A stretch of 64,000 bases of DNA from Salinicola salarius. Lineage in GTDB: Bacteria > Pseudomonadota > Gammaproteobacteria > Pseudomonadales > Halomonadaceae. The stretch's first letter is position 1. Each line of letters begins with the position of its first letter. Positions 1 to 9,269 of this stretch are shown here, piece by piece. The stretch is from the NCBI RefSeq assembly GCF_002179555.1, contig NZ_NHOU01000006.1, forward strand, positions 1-64,000, read 5' to 3'. Under the pieces are notes generated by a model. It was not told where the DNA came from, did not search any database, and saw only the letters and a program-made list of their open reading frames with translations. The position numbers were made by a program, and so were the translations under genes.

Positions 1-108
1 CAGTCGTTGCCATGGCACCACGGCATCCATTGGGGCCAGGAACCGCTCGCGGCGGGTGACTTTCTTCTTGGTCTGGTGCTCAGCCTGGGCGAACGAGATC
101 TGCTTCAT
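1..108 (-). CDS. IS5-family transposase, N-terminal 36 residues only
   Basis: The frame starts at ATG 108-106 and stays open to base 1. The visible protein begins MKQISFAQAEHQ and continues through KKKVTRRERFLAPMD to VVPW. This lysine/arginine-rich opening followed by RRERFL, MD and VVPW is the characteristic N terminus of IS5-family DDE transposases. The catalytic residues lie beyond the window, so activity cannot be judged. The frame is under 60 codons only because of the window edge. The call rests on recognition of the N-terminal motif. Confidence 0.75.
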   Translation of the reverse strand, partial: MKQISFAQAEHQTKKKVTRRERFLAPMDAVVPWQRL

Positions 109-204
109 TCGGATGGCTCTGTCAGACGAGGGCGGTATAGCCCGATTTTACCCCGTTGGTGGCTGCCAGGCAGCTGCGGCGGGATTTGTGCAGCGTTTCC
201 CTAG
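1..204 (-). mobile_element. End of an IS5-like insertion sequence, cut by window edge
   Basis: The minus strand carries the beginning of a transposase reading frame (108 to 1). About 90 bases beyond its start codon is a putative terminal repeat at 181-200, reading GGAAACGCTGCACAAATCCC on the minus strand. The palindromic tetranucleotide CTAG at 201-204 fits the four-base YTAR target duplication known for the IS5 group. The other end lies left of the window, so neither the matching inverted repeat nor the second CTAG copy can be checked. The boundary falls on the stop codon of the neighbouring SDR gene. Confidence 0.7.
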
Positions 205-971
205 AGGCCTCCAGTCACCTCGATCACCGAGCCCGTGATATAGCTCGTCTCCGCCGAAAGCAGCCATGCGATGGCGTTGGCGATCTCGTCAGGTTGTCCC
301 GGACGGCCAAGCGGTATCTTCTCGGCGACGCGTTTGGCCCGGCCCGGCTCACCCGAGCGGGCATGAAGCGTGGTATCCGTTGTGCCGGGCGAAACTGCAT
401 TGACGAGGATGTTCGCTCCCGCCAGCTCTTTGGCCAGACCCCGTGTGAGAGCTTCCAGACCCGCCTTGGTTGCCGCGTAGACAACATACTCGTTGGGCGA
501 TCCTGTCCGGGCGGCGACCGACGATATGTTGACGATGGATTTGCGACTGTCGTGATCTTGCCAGCGTCGTGCTGCCTCGCGACATAGCCTGGCTGGCGCC
601 GCGAGATTGACCGCAATGACCCGGTCCAGTTCGTTGTCTCCGAGTTTGGCCAGAGGACCCAGGCCGCCCGTGATCCCCGCGTTGTTGACCAGTGCCACGG
701 GCTCGCCGAGCGCTTCGGCGGCATCGAAGATACACGTTGATGCGTCGGGGTTCGCAACGTCGCACTGCAAGCCGCGAACCACCGGGCCGCCATCAGAGAA
801 GGTTCGCTCCAGGGCTTGCGCTTCCTGTGGAGACTGGGCATGTGTAAAGAGCACACCAAAGCCTTCGCGATGCAGGCGCTCGACCAGACTGGCGCCGATG
901 CCGCGAGAACCGCCGGTAACGATGACGATGGGGGGCGTCTTGTCGCTATTTTGTCGATCCGTTTGCTGCAT
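201..971 (-). CDS. SDR-family oxidoreductase (YgfF/FabG-like)
   Basis: A 256-residue classical short-chain dehydrogenase/reductase that probably uses NAD(P)H on a small sugar, alcohol or ketone substrate in the cytoplasm. It shows the Rossmann motif TGGSRGIG near residue 20, NNAG, a catalytic serine in VNISSVAAR, the YxxxK pair in VVYAATK, and the C-terminal ITGSVIEVTGG signature. The stretch with LHARSGEPGR resembles E. coli YgfF more than FabG. Start is the ATG at 971. The stop codon TAG (203-201) coincides with the putative target duplication of the adjoining IS, so the C terminus is probably intact or nearly so. The substrate is unknown. Confidence 0.85.
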   Translation of the reverse strand: MQQTDRQNSDKTPPIVIVTGGSRGIGASLVERLHREGFGVLFTHAQSPQEAQALERTFSDGGPVVRGLQCDVANPDASTCIFDAAEALGEPVALVNNAGITGGLGPLAKLGDNELDRVIAVNLAAPARLCREAARRWQDHDSRKSIVNISSVAARTGSPNEYVVYAATKAGLEALTRGLAKELAGANILVNAVSPGTTDTTLHARSGEPGRAKRVAEKIPLGRPGQPDEIANAIAWLLSAETSYITGSVIEVTGGL

Positions 972-1060
972 TCGTGCTTTCCGTCTTTGTTCGTACTTCC
1001 AGTCTCTGAATGTTCCCGTGCCCGAGCAGATCTCTCTGCGGCGCTAGGGACACCCGCCTT

Positions 1061-2434
1061 TCATGCCTCGATACCCAGCTGCTGCCGCACGCGAGCCAGA
1101 GAGTCCTCCTGCAGCCGACCGTAGAGTTCGAACTCGTCGTGAACCGGCCGGCCGAGGGCAAGCTCGAAGGCGCCCTGGTTGGACTCATTGGCATACGCCT
1201 GGTGCCGGGCGTCGCCGAGATTCGACTGGAAGATGCCGGCGGCGCTGACCGGCAGGAAATCCTCGTAGGTGATCGGCGTGGCGTCGATCCAGTCCGCTGC
1301 CATGGCCTCGTCCAGCGAGGTCGGGGCGGGCTCGCCACCGGCCAGACGTTGACGACCGCTCTCGCTGATCGCGTAGCGGAAGTAGGCCAGCGCGTCACGC
1401 TGCAGCGTATCCAGGTCATCCGGAAAAGCCGTGAAGTACTCGCTCAATTGCCGCTGGTGGGCGAGATTGTCGGCGGCGGCTGGTGCCTGGCGGGACCGTG
1501 CCAGCAACTCGTCGTACAGCGCGCGCCCCTTGGGTGTCAGCGCCATGCCGCGCTGCTCGATCTCGCCAAAGCGGGCGGTATGGGTGCCGCCGTCGCTGCC
1601 GGCGAAGCGCACCGGCTCTTCCAGTGCCTTGAAACTGGTCTGGCGTAGCAGAATGGGCCACTCGCGCTTGGGTGGGCCTTCGATGACGGCCTTGGGCGTG
1701 ATCCCGTAGTCGGGCATGGCAGCCTGGGCGGCATCGATATCCAGCGTGCGCGGGGTGAGATGATTGATATGCGGACCGCGAAAGCAGACCACGTCGGCGA
1801 TCAGGCGATGGGCGTCGTGTAGCGCCTGGTAGGTCTCGTGATCGACGGTCGCGTCGCGGTGCCAGCGGAAGGTTTCGAGAATCTCGGTCACGAAGCGCTC
1901 GGCCTGGTCGCGGTCGAAGCCGCCCTGGCGCTCGCCGAGTTCGATCAACTCGCGGGCCGCCGACGTGAAGATGTCGCGTTCGGCAAGGATCGAGGCGGCC
2001 TGGCGGCGCAGGTCGTCGTCCTCGATCAACTCCAGGCGCAACAGCGAGGTGAAGACGCGGAAAGGATTGCGCCGGAGCGAATCCTCGTCGATGGGGCGGA
2101 AGGCGGTGGAGTGAACCGGTACGCCCGCTTCCGATAGGTCGTAGTAGCTCACCGGGAACATTCCCATCAACGCGAAGACCCGCCTCAGCGTCGACAGCTC
2201 GTCGGCGGTGCCGACGCGGATCGCCCCGTGGCGTTCGACATTCAGGCGTGATATTTCGTCCTGTGCGTCGAGCCGGGCGGCTAGCGCCGGATCCGCCTTG
2301 AGCGTCTTGCGGTTGATGTCGGCGACCAGTTCGAGCAGGTCGCCATACTGCGGCACCTCCTGGCGATACATGTCGGACATGGCTTGCGAGAAGGCGTTTC
2401 GAATATCGTCGGGAGAGACCAGGGACAGTGTCAT
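1061..2434 (-). CDS. hglS: 2-oxoadipate dioxygenase/decarboxylase (YdcJ/HglS, DUF1338 family)
   Basis: A 457-residue member of the DUF1338/YdcJ family. Characterised members (HglS of Pseudomonas putida) are Fe(II)-dependent enzymes that convert 2-oxoadipate to D-2-hydroxyglutarate in lysine catabolism. The metal/substrate motif NVERHGAIRVGT places His69 and Arg73 where the family has its conserved His and Arg. Length matches E. coli YdcJ. The gene stands alone on the minus strand, 270 bases downstream of lnt, and no other lysine-catabolic gene is nearby. The physiological substrate here is inferred from family membership only. Confidence 0.85.
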   Translation of the reverse strand: MTLSLVSPDDIRNAFSQAMSDMYRQEVPQYGDLLELVADINRKTLKADPALAARLDAQDEISRLNVERHGAIRVGTADELSTLRRVFALMGMFPVSYYDLSEAGVPVHSTAFRPIDEDSLRRNPFRVFTSLLRLELIEDDDLRRQAASILAERDIFTSAARELIELGERQGGFDRDQAERFVTEILETFRWHRDATVDHETYQALHDAHRLIADVVCFRGPHINHLTPRTLDIDAAQAAMPDYGITPKAVIEGPPKREWPILLRQTSFKALEEPVRFAGSDGGTHTARFGEIEQRGMALTPKGRALYDELLARSRQAPAAADNLAHQRQLSEYFTAFPDDLDTLQRDALAYFRYAISESGRQRLAGGEPAPTSLDEAMAADWIDATPITYEDFLPVSAAGIFQSNLGDARHQAYANESNQGAFELALGRPVHDEFELYGRLQEDSLARVRQQLGIEA

Positions 2435-2619
2435 GGCGAACTCGATGACTGGAAATGAAGACTTCCATCCAACGCTATCGTTACTCTCGAGGCAAGTGTC
2501 TGCTCGCGAGCGGGAACCAATCGATAAACCGGCGTCGCATATCCGGAAAGTGGAAGAGGGGAAACAGGAAGGGAGGCGGAAGCGCGTGAGAGCGCCGGTC
2601 AGGGTGTTCCGAAGACGAC

Positions 2620-2678
2620 GACGGCACCGCCGCTCCGCGAGATTCGAAGTCGAATCCTGGCAGAGTGGCGGTGCCGTC
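2620..2678. terminator. Nested hairpin between lnt and hglS
   Basis: A 12-bp perfect inverted repeat (GACGGCACCGCC at 2620-2631, complement at 2667-2678) encloses a second hairpin (GATTCG 2641-2646 / CGAATC 2651-2656). It lies 27 bases after the lnt stop on the minus strand. A terminator for the ybeZ-lnt operon is likely, although no clean T-tract follows on that strand. It could also be a structured leader of hglS. Confidence 0.45.
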
Positions 2679-2704
2679 TATCTATTTTCCTGTGTTCTAT
2701 CTTC

Positions 2705-4192
2705 CTACGCCGGCTGGCGGAACTTCCACACCAGCGCCGGGGCCATCAGCAGCAACGACAGCAGCCAGGTCGGCCAGCTACCGGTGCGCGTGAAGGGTGT
2801 CAGACCCGTCATCGGGACGACGTCGCCGACCACGCTGGCAGCCTCGAACTGCGGCGCCTGCTCCCGCAGCTGGCCCCGGTCGTCGATGATCGCGGTCACT
2901 CCGTTGCTGGTGGCCCGGATGACGTAGCGGCCGTTCTCCAGCGCGCGCAGCTGCGCCATCTGCAAATGCTGGAGGGGGCCGATCGAGCGACCGAACCAGG
3001 TGTCGTTGGAGACCGTCAGCAGCACATTGGCATCGCGCGCTCGTTCCGCGACCAGATCGGGATAGACGATCTCGTAGCAGATCGCGCTGCCGATGGCGAC
3101 GCGGTGAGTGAGGATCGGCGGCTGGGAATCGGCGCCGGCAGCAAAGTCGGACATCGGCAGATTGAAGAAGTCGATGATGCCGCGCAGCAGGAAATCCAGC
3201 GGCAGGAATTCGCCGAACGGCACCAGGTGGCTCTTGCGGTACTCGCCACGGACGTCTCCCACACCCGTGATGGCATTGTAGTAACGCCCGGCCTCGTCGC
3301 GCTGAACGATGCCGGTCAGCAGCGACGTCTCCGGGGGGAGCGTCGACTGCAGTCGAGCCATGAACGGGCGAGCCTGCTGCTCGAACATGGGCAGTGCCGT
3401 TTCCGGCCACACGATGATGTCGACATCGTCGGGCTGCTGGCGCGTCATGCGGGTATAGGTGTTGACGGCGTTGCGCTGGCCCTCGGCGCTCCATTTGGAA
3501 AGCTGGGGCAGGTTGCCTTGCAGCAGTGCCACGCGCAGCGGATCGGCGGCCTGCGACGTCCAGTGGGTGGGCAAGGCCAACGGCACCAGCCAGAGCAGGG
3601 CGACAGGCGCGACCGCCCACCAGCGCCGGCGGCAGAACTCGACCAGTAACGTGCCGCTGAGCGCGACGATCAGCGACAGCAGGTAGACGCCGCCGATCGG
3701 CGCCCAGGGCGCCAGCGGCGAATCGACATGGGCACTGCCCAGCAACAGCCACGGGAAGCCGGTGAACGCCCAGCTACGAAAGGCCTCGCCCAGCACCCAG
3801 ACCCCCGCAAAGCTGAGAAAGGCGAGCCGAGGCGAGGTGAAACGCCGGTAGAGACCGAAGATGAACGCGTGGAACAGCGCCAGCGTGGCGACGAACAGGG
3901 CGGTCAAAAACAGCGCCAATGGCACGCCGGTATAGCCGTAGTCGTGGATCGAGACGTAGACCCAGGAGGTGCCGGTCCCGAACAGCCCGACGCCGAACAG
4001 CCAGCCGCGCAGGGCGGCCTGGCCCACGCTCAGACGATGATGGTCGAGATACATCAGGGCCACGGCGACCGGGCCCAGCCACCAGAGATGAAAGGGGGCG
4101 AAGGTGAGCGTGGAGAACCCGCCGGCGACCAGCGCAGCGAGATAGCCCGGCCAGGGTCGGCGGGCGGAAATCAAAGGCTTGGTTTGCGGCAT
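2705..4192 (-). CDS. lnt: Apolipoprotein N-acyltransferase
   Basis: Inner-membrane enzyme that N-acylates the terminal cysteine of diacylglyceryl-apolipoproteins, the last step of lipoprotein maturation. The N-terminal half holds several hydrophobic membrane segments. The C-terminal half is a nitrilase-like periplasmic domain with the catalytic triad Glu264 (VWPETALP), Lys320 (EYRKSHLVPFGEF) and Cys372 (SAICYEIVYPDL). The open frame extends upstream into corC, but the start at 4192 (MPQTKPLI) gives 495 residues, close to the family length of about 510. It is the last gene of ybeZ-ybeY-corC-lnt, 88 bases after corC. Confidence 0.95.
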   Translation of the reverse strand: MPQTKPLISARRPWPGYLAALVAGGFSTLTFAPFHLWWLGPVAVALMYLDHHRLSVGQAALRGWLFGVGLFGTGTSWVYVSIHDYGYTGVPLALFLTALFVATLALFHAFIFGLYRRFTSPRLAFLSFAGVWVLGEAFRSWAFTGFPWLLLGSAHVDSPLAPWAPIGGVYLLSLIVALSGTLLVEFCRRRWWAVAPVALLWLVPLALPTHWTSQAADPLRVALLQGNLPQLSKWSAEGQRNAVNTYTRMTRQQPDDVDIIVWPETALPMFEQQARPFMARLQSTLPPETSLLTGIVQRDEAGRYYNAITGVGDVRGEYRKSHLVPFGEFLPLDFLLRGIIDFFNLPMSDFAAGADSQPPILTHRVAIGSAICYEIVYPDLVAERARDANVLLTVSNDTWFGRSIGPLQHLQMAQLRALENGRYVIRATSNGVTAIIDDRGQLREQAPQFEAASVVGDVVPMTGLTPFTRTGSWPTWLLSLLLMAPALVWKFRQPA

Positions 4193-4280
4193 GTCGGGGC
4201 ACTCCTCGCGAAAAGTGCCCCTTATATCAAAGTTGCCGATCGAATGCGTTAAGTGTCTGCAACCCGAAGGGCGGGATCGA

Positions 4281-5174
4281 TCAGCTTTCGATACGGCGTG
4301 GAGATTCGCTTTCGACCTCGGCCGGTACCGGCCTGGCCTGCAGCAGGCGAATACGCCGGTTATCGGCATTGAGAACGGTGAATCGCCACTCGCCGAGATC
4401 GGTATGTTCGTTGCGACCGGGCAGGTGGCCGAAACGCTGCATGATCAAGCCGCCGACGGTGTCGAACTCGTCGTCGGAAAATTCGGTATCGAAGTGTTCG
4501 TTGAAGTCCTCGATCGGCGTCAGTGCGCGGACGGCGTAGGTACCGTCGCCCATGTCGCGAATGTCCTCTTCCTCGTCGGTGTCATGCTCGTCCTCGATAT
4601 CGCCGACGATCTGCTCGAGGATGTCCTCGATGGTAACGATACCGGCAGTACCGCCGTACTCGTCGACCACGACCGCCATGTGATTGTGGGTATCGCGGAA
4701 CTCCTTGAGCAGGCCGTTGAGGCGTTTGGACTCGGGAACGAACATCGCCGGGCGCAGCACATCGCGCAGCTCGAACGCCTCGCGCTCCTGAGGGCTGCCC
4801 TTCAGCAGCGGCAGCAGATCCTTGACCAGCAGAATGCCGATGACGTCATCGAGGTTGTCGTCAATGACCGGATAGCGGGAGTGTGCGGTTTCCAGAATGA
4901 TCGGCAGGCAGTCTTCCGGTCGCTGGGTCACGTTGATCGCGGTGACCTGAGAGCGCGGGATCATTACCTCGCGCACCTGCTGGTCGCTGATCTGGAAGGC
5001 ACCTTCGATGATGGTCAGCGCATCCTGGTCGAGGTTCAGCCGCGGGCCGGCTTCGCGCAGGAAGGTGAGAAGCTCTTCGCGGGAGCTGGGTTCATCGAAA
5101 TCGCTAGAGAAGGTACTGATGAGTTTATCCAGCCAGGATCGACTGTTCTGGCTACTCGATCGGTCTTCGCTCAT
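4281..5174 (-). CDS. corC: CorC/HlyC-family CBS-domain protein (magnesium/cobalt efflux-associated)
   Basis: A 297-residue cytoplasmic protein with two CBS domains (roughly residues 70-190, including DVIGILLVKDLL and VDEYGGTAGIVTIEDILEQIVG) and a C-terminal CorC_HlyC transporter-associated domain. Members influence Mg/Co efflux and are also called YbeX, with links to ribosome metabolism through their operon. The start MSEDRSSSQ at 5174 is preferred over an upstream in-frame ATG because it matches the family N terminus. It sits between ybeY and lnt, as in many gammaproteobacteria, but the 303-base gap before it is longer than usual. Confidence 0.92.
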   Translation of the reverse strand: MSEDRSSSQNSRSWLDKLISTFSSDFDEPSSREELLTFLREAGPRLNLDQDALTIIEGAFQISDQQVREVMIPRSQVTAINVTQRPEDCLPIILETAHSRYPVIDDNLDDVIGILLVKDLLPLLKGSPQEREAFELRDVLRPAMFVPESKRLNGLLKEFRDTHNHMAVVVDEYGGTAGIVTIEDILEQIVGDIEDEHDTDEEEDIRDMGDGTYAVRALTPIEDFNEHFDTEFSDDEFDTVGGLIMQRFGHLPGRNEHTDLGEWRFTVLNADNRRIRLLQARPVPAEVESESPRRIES

Positions 5175-5477
5175 GACTGTGGTCTCTTGTCCTCGGATGA
5201 CGCACGGAAGGGGAAAACGATGGCACGCCGGCATGACACCAGCGCGCGTGGCCGCACCGCACTAGACGGGGGCTCGATAACAGCGTGTGTTGAATCGATG
5301 GTCGATGTCCGAAGGGGCCCGTCCGCAATCCGGGAGCGGCTAGGCGGAGGCTCGTCAGGCTGTTCGGCCGGCAAGCTCGGGGTCTCGCTTGATCCTTCCC
5401 GGCCCTCGTTCCAGGCAGGGCAGGAAGGTCTCGTCGGTGTCGGCATGGCGATGAATGTTAGCGTCGTGGGTCGGCGT
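5175..5477 (-). other. 303-base gap inside the ybeZ-lnt cluster
   Basis: This stretch separates ybeY from corC, genes that are usually adjacent or nearly so. A minus-strand frame (5581 to 5171) spans it, but its residues are proline, serine and arginine-rich with no recognisable motif, as expected of an uncoded GC-rich frame. No hairpin with a T-tract or clear promoter was found. It may hold an internal corC-lnt promoter; that is inference only. Confidence 0.5.
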
Positions 5478-5963
5478 CTAGACATCGGGTTCCGGATCGA
5501 TGACACGATAGGGGTCCGTGATGCCAAACTGGGTGAGCAGCGTTCTTTCCAGCGCTTCCATCTGCTCGGCTTCCTGATCATCTATATGGTCATGGCCGAG
5601 CAAATGCAAGCAACCGTGTATTACCAGATGGGCGTAGTGCGCCTGGGTCGACTTGTGCTGTTCCTGCGCTTCGCGCACCACGATGTCGTGGCAGATCACC
5701 AGATCGCCGAGCAGGGGAAGCTCGATTCCGGGCGGCGTCTCGAAGGGAAAGGAGAGCACGTTGGTCGGCTTGTCCTTGCCGCGATAGTCGCGATTGAGCT
5801 GCTGGCTCTCGTCCCGTTCGACGAAGCGGATCGTCAACTCGTGGCGGCCATCGCCTTCCTGGTCCAGCACGGCACCGACCCAGGCTTCCAGCTCCGCCTG
5901 TGTCGGCAGGGCGGCTTCGGCCTCGGTGCCGACGGCAATCTGACGGTCGATCTCGGGACTCAT
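5478..5963 (-). CDS. ybeY: Endoribonuclease YbeY (16S rRNA maturation)
   Basis: A 161-residue single-strand-specific metallo-endoribonuclease involved in 16S rRNA 3'-end maturation and 70S quality control. The zinc site is the family motif HGCLHLLGHDH, giving His116, His120 and His126 as ligands. The conserved RGKDKPTNVLSFP segment is also present. The start overlaps the ybeZ stop by four bases (ATGA), showing translational coupling with the PhoH-like ATPase. Confidence 0.96.
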   Translation of the reverse strand: MSPEIDRQIAVGTEAEAALPTQAELEAWVGAVLDQEGDGRHELTIRFVERDESQQLNRDYRGKDKPTNVLSFPFETPPGIELPLLGDLVICHDIVVREAQEQHKSTQAHYAHLVIHGCLHLLGHDHIDDQEAEQMEALERTLLTQFGITDPYRVIDPEPDV

Positions 5964-7027
5964 GATTCGCCTTGATCCCGCTGGGATTCCGCGTCGAGGC
6001 GTGCCTGACGACGGTCTTCCCGGCGCTGGCGCTGGGCCGCTTCCTCGGTTGCCTCGTGGATGTCGTAGGCTTCGATGATGCGCTGCACCAGCGGATGGCG
6101 AACGACGTCCTTGGGTGCAAACTGGGTAATCCCGATGCCGGCCGTGTCGCGCAGCACTTCGAGCACGTGAATCAGGCCGGAGCTCGAGCCACGGGGCAGG
6201 TCGACCTGGGTCGCATCGCCGGTGATCACCGCCGTCGAGCCGAAGCCGATACGGGTCAGGAACATCTTCATCTGCTCGCGCGTGGTGTTCTGGCTCTCGT
6301 CGAGAATGATGAAGGCATTGTTGAGCGTCCGCCCGCGCATGTAAGCCAGCGGGGCGATCTCGATGATCTGGCGTTCGATCAGCTTGTTGACGTGCTCGAA
6401 GCCCAGCATCTCGTAGAGCGCGTCGTAGAGTGGGCGCAGGTAAGGATCGATCTTCTGCGCCAGATCGCCCGGCAGGAAGCCGAGCTTCTCGCCGGCCTCG
6501 ACGGCCGGACGTACCAGCAGGATGCGTCTGACCTCCTGACGATTGAGCGCCTCGACCGCCGCCGCGACCGCCAGATAGGTCTTGCCGGTGCCCGCCGGGC
6601 CGATACCGAAATTGATGTCGTGGCGGCGGATGCTGGCGACATAACCCTGCTGGTTGAAGCCGCGGGGCTTGATCAGCGTTCGCGGCGTCCGGATGAGCAG
6701 GCCGCCGGCTTCGATGTCGCCGGTTTCCTCTTCCAGCGCCTCGACGCCGGACTCCTGAAGATAGAGATGCACTGTATCCGGCGTCAGCTCGTCGGCTTCG
6801 GTCTCGCGGTAGAGGTGTTCGAGCACGTTGGCCGCTGCCTTGACGCTGGCATCCGGGCCCGCAAGCTGGAAGACGTTGCCGCGATTGCGCAGCGTCACGC
6901 CGAGGCGGGCCTCGACCAGCTTCAGGTGTTCGTCGCGCTGGCCGCAGAGATTGGCCAGGCGCATGGGATCGTTGGGTTCGAGTGTCAGGGACACGACGCG
7001 GCTGTCAGACTGTTGGTCTTGGGTCAA
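5960..7027 (-). CDS. ybeZ: PhoH-family ATPase YbeZ
   Basis: A 355-residue PhoH-like NTPase. The Walker A motif GPAGTGKT lies at residues 143-150, followed by a Walker B segment in AFIILDESQNTT and the conserved MKMFLTRIGFGS region. YbeZ works with YbeY in rRNA metabolism in related bacteria. It is the first gene of the cluster ybeZ-ybeY-corC-lnt and overlaps ybeY by four bases. The N-terminal 120 residues form the KH-like/PhoH leader region typical of the family. Its promoter should lie in the 228 bases before the miaB end. Confidence 0.95.
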   Translation of the reverse strand: MTQDQQSDSRVVSLTLEPNDPMRLANLCGQRDEHLKLVEARLGVTLRNRGNVFQLAGPDASVKAAANVLEHLYRETEADELTPDTVHLYLQESGVEALEEETGDIEAGGLLIRTPRTLIKPRGFNQQGYVASIRRHDINFGIGPAGTGKTYLAVAAAVEALNRQEVRRILLVRPAVEAGEKLGFLPGDLAQKIDPYLRPLYDALYEMLGFEHVNKLIERQIIEIAPLAYMRGRTLNNAFIILDESQNTTREQMKMFLTRIGFGSTAVITGDATQVDLPRGSSSGLIHVLEVLRDTAGIGITQFAPKDVVRHPLVQRIIEAYDIHEATEEAAQRQRREDRRQARLDAESQRDQGES

Positions 7028-7193
7028 CGCAAAGAGATCCGTTGGTTTGAAAAAGTTGGCTTGGAAAAAGGTGCAACTTGAAAACTTATCGCCAGCTTAC
7101 TGCGCCGCTTCCTGTCGAGGCAATGACCGGGATTAACCTGCACCTGGTTCCGACAGGCTCTCCCGCGTATCGAATGCGAATCAGTCTGGCGGA

Positions 7194-7224
7194 GCAAGGC
7201 GAGGCACGGAGCGCCTCGCCTTGC
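7194..7224 (-). terminator. Terminator hairpin after miaB
   Basis: A perfect 12-bp stem (GCAAGGCGAGGC at 7194-7205 with GCCTCGCCTTGC at 7213-7224) and a 7-base loop lie 32 bases downstream of the miaB stop. No long T-tract follows on either strand, so efficiency is uncertain. It separates miaB from ybeZ transcription. Confidence 0.6.
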
Positions 7225-7255
7225 GTCAGGCTAGATGAGGGCGATTGGCGCTAAC

Positions 7256-8605
7256 TCAATAGCGGTCGGCGGATACCAGCTCGCCACGCAGTGAATTGGG
7301 CAGGGCTTCGGTGATGGTGACGTCGACGAAATAGCCGATCAGCGACGTCGGATCTTCGGCCCGGAAGTTGACGACACGGTTGTTTTCGGTACGCCCGGAA
7401 AGCTGCCCCGGATCCTTGGGCGAGAAGCCGGTGACCAGAATCCGCTCCCGGTTCCCCACCATGCGGCGACTGATCTGCTGCGTCTGCTGGTTGAGCCGAT
7501 CCTGCAGGATCGCCAGGCGCTGCTTTTTCGTCTCCACGGGAGTGTCGTCCGGCAGGCTGGACGCCGGCGTGCCGGGACGCTTGGAATAGATGAAGCTGAA
7601 CGAGGCATCGAAGCCGATGCGATGGATCAGGTCCATGGTGTCTTCGAAGTCCTCGTCGGTCTCGCCGGGGAAGCCGATGATGAAGTCCGAGGAGAAGCTG
7701 ATGTCCGGACGCAGCGCCCGGATGCGCTCGAGCTTGTCGATATACATGTCCCGGCCGTGGCCGCGCTTCATGGCAGCAAGAATGCGATCCGAGCCCGACT
7801 GCACCGGCAGGTGCAGGTGGCTGACCAGCTCCGGAATCTCGCCGTAGGCCTCGATCAGGCTGTCGGTGAACTCGACCGGGTGCGAAGTGGTGAAGCGAAT
7901 GCGATCGATGCCGTCCACCGCCGCCACGCAGGCGATCAGTTCCGCCAGATCGATTTCGTCGCCGCTCTCGTCCAGGCCGCGATACGCGTTGACGTTCTGG
8001 CCCAGCAGGTTGATTTCGCGCACGCCCTGTTCGGCCAGGTGAACGACTTCTTCCATTACCGACTCGAAGGGGCGCGATACCTCTTCGCCGCGAGTGTAGG
8101 GCACGACACAGAAGGTGCAGTACTTGGAGCAGCCTTCCATCACCGAGACGAACGCAGTCGCGCCGTCGGATTTCGGCTTGGGCAGATGATCGAACTTCTC
8201 GATCTCGGGAAAGGTCACGTCCACGGTCTGGATCGGTGTCGCGCTCTTGCTGCGGGCATCCAGCATGGTGGGAAGCCGATGCAGCGTCTGCGGGCCGAAC
8301 ACCATGTCGACATGAGGCGCGCGCTTGCGAATTTTCTCGCCTTCCTGGCTGGCGACGCAGCCGCCGACACCGATGACCAGATCCGGGTTCGCGGCTTTCA
8401 GCTTCTTCCAGCGACCGAGCTGGTGGAAGACCTTTTCCTGCGCCTTTTCGCGAATCGAACAGGTGTTGAGCAGAATGACGTCGGCTTCACTTTCGTCATC
8501 GGTCATTTCCAGACGATGAGATTCGCCGAGCAGATCCGCGATACGGGCGGAGTCGTACTCGTTCATCTGACAGCCGTGAGTCTTGATGAAGAGCTTCTTC
8601 GTCAT
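7256..8605 (-). CDS. miaB: tRNA-2-methylthio-N6-dimethylallyladenosine synthase
   Basis: Radical-SAM methylthiotransferase that converts i6A37 to ms2i6A37 in tRNAs reading UNN codons. Visible motifs are [12 protein letters not shown] and NTCSIREKA (N-terminal cluster ligands), GCVASQEG, the radical-SAM CSKYCTFC followed by VPYTRG, and a C-terminal TRAM domain with NRVVNF. The ATG at 8605 ([11 protein letters not shown]) matches the E. coli start. An in-frame ATG seven codons upstream (8626) is possible, and neither has a strong ribosome-binding site. The gene is divergent from the DUF1820 gene. Confidence 0.96.
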   Translation of the reverse strand: MTKKLFIKTHGCQMNEYDSARIADLLGESHRLEMTDDESEADVILLNTCSIREKAQEKVFHQLGRWKKLKAANPDLVIGVGGCVASQEGEKIRKRAPHVDMVFGPQTLHRLPTMLDARSKSATPIQTVDVTFPEIEKFDHLPKPKSDGATAFVSVMEGCSKYCTFCVVPYTRGEEVSRPFESVMEEVVHLAEQGVREINLLGQNVNAYRGLDESGDEIDLAELIACVAAVDGIDRIRFTTSHPVEFTDSLIEAYGEIPELVSHLHLPVQSGSDRILAAMKRGHGRDMYIDKLERIRALRPDISFSSDFIIGFPGETDEDFEDTMDLIHRIGFDASFSFIYSKRPGTPASSLPDDTPVETKKQRLAILQDRLNQQTQQISRRMVGNRERILVTGFSPKDPGQLSGRTENNRVVNFRAEDPTSLIGYFVDVTITEALPNSLRGELVSADRY

Positions 8606-8881
8606 AGGTTGCGTTGCTGCGGCCATGCGCGCGTCACCGATGCCCCGTGGAAAAACTGAAGAGGAGAGACAGGAAAGACGGCGCCCAGCCAGTGTGCGCG
8701 CCGTTCAGGCCTTCTCGAGAACGCGGCATTATACGGGGGATGAGGCCATACAGCCAACCCGTGCCGCTCGCACGGCGCCATGGCTGTGGTACCCTTGCGC
8801 CTATTTGAGACGCCATGATGCCGCGTTCGCGGACAGGACGAACCGGCTGCGTGGCAATGATATCGAGAGAGCCGTTCATTT

Positions 8882-9211
8882 ATGCCCAGCAAGCCGATCT
8901 ATCGGGTCGTGTTCCACAACCAAGGTGAAGTTTGGGAACTCTACGCCAGAGAGATCTTTCAAAGCGACCTGTGGGGGTTTATCGAAGTCGAGGCCTTCGT
9001 GTTCGAGGATCAGACCAAGGTGGTCGTCGACCCCGGTGCGGAGAAGCTTCGGCGCACGTTCGATGGGGTCAATCGCAGTTATATTCCCTACAGCGCCATC
9101 GTGCGGATCGACGAAGTCGAGCGCGGCGGCGTAGCCAAGGCCGTGAAGGCCGAGGGCAATGTCACCGAGTTCCCGCGGCCGATGGCCTGGCCACCGCGGG
9201 ACGATGGCTGA
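8882..9211 (+). CDS. DUF1820 family protein
   Basis: A 109-residue soluble protein starting MPSKPIYRVVFHNQGEVWELYAR. The compact fold with WGFIEVEAFVF, DPGAEKLRRTFDGV and SYIPYSAIVRIDEV is the conserved pattern of the DUF1820 family found in Pseudomonas and Halomonas. These proteins have no assigned function. No membrane segment or signal peptide is seen. It is divergent from miaB and transcribed alone toward the SH3-domain gene. Confidence 0.85.
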   Translation: MPSKPIYRVVFHNQGEVWELYAREIFQSDLWGFIEVEAFVFEDQTKVVVDPGAEKLRRTFDGVNRSYIPYSAIVRIDEVERGGVAKAVKAEGNVTEFPRPMAWPPRDDG

Positions 9212-9269
9212 AACGAGCCGGTTAGAGTGGCCGATACCGACCGGCCGATGGGTGGAACGAGGTTAGAAA

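Noticed and set aside
5171-5581. 136-codon minus-strand frame between ybeY and corC
   Set aside because: It overlaps the ends of both genes, is Pro/Ser/Arg-rich without any motif, and has no ribosome-binding site. It looks like a GC-driven shadow.
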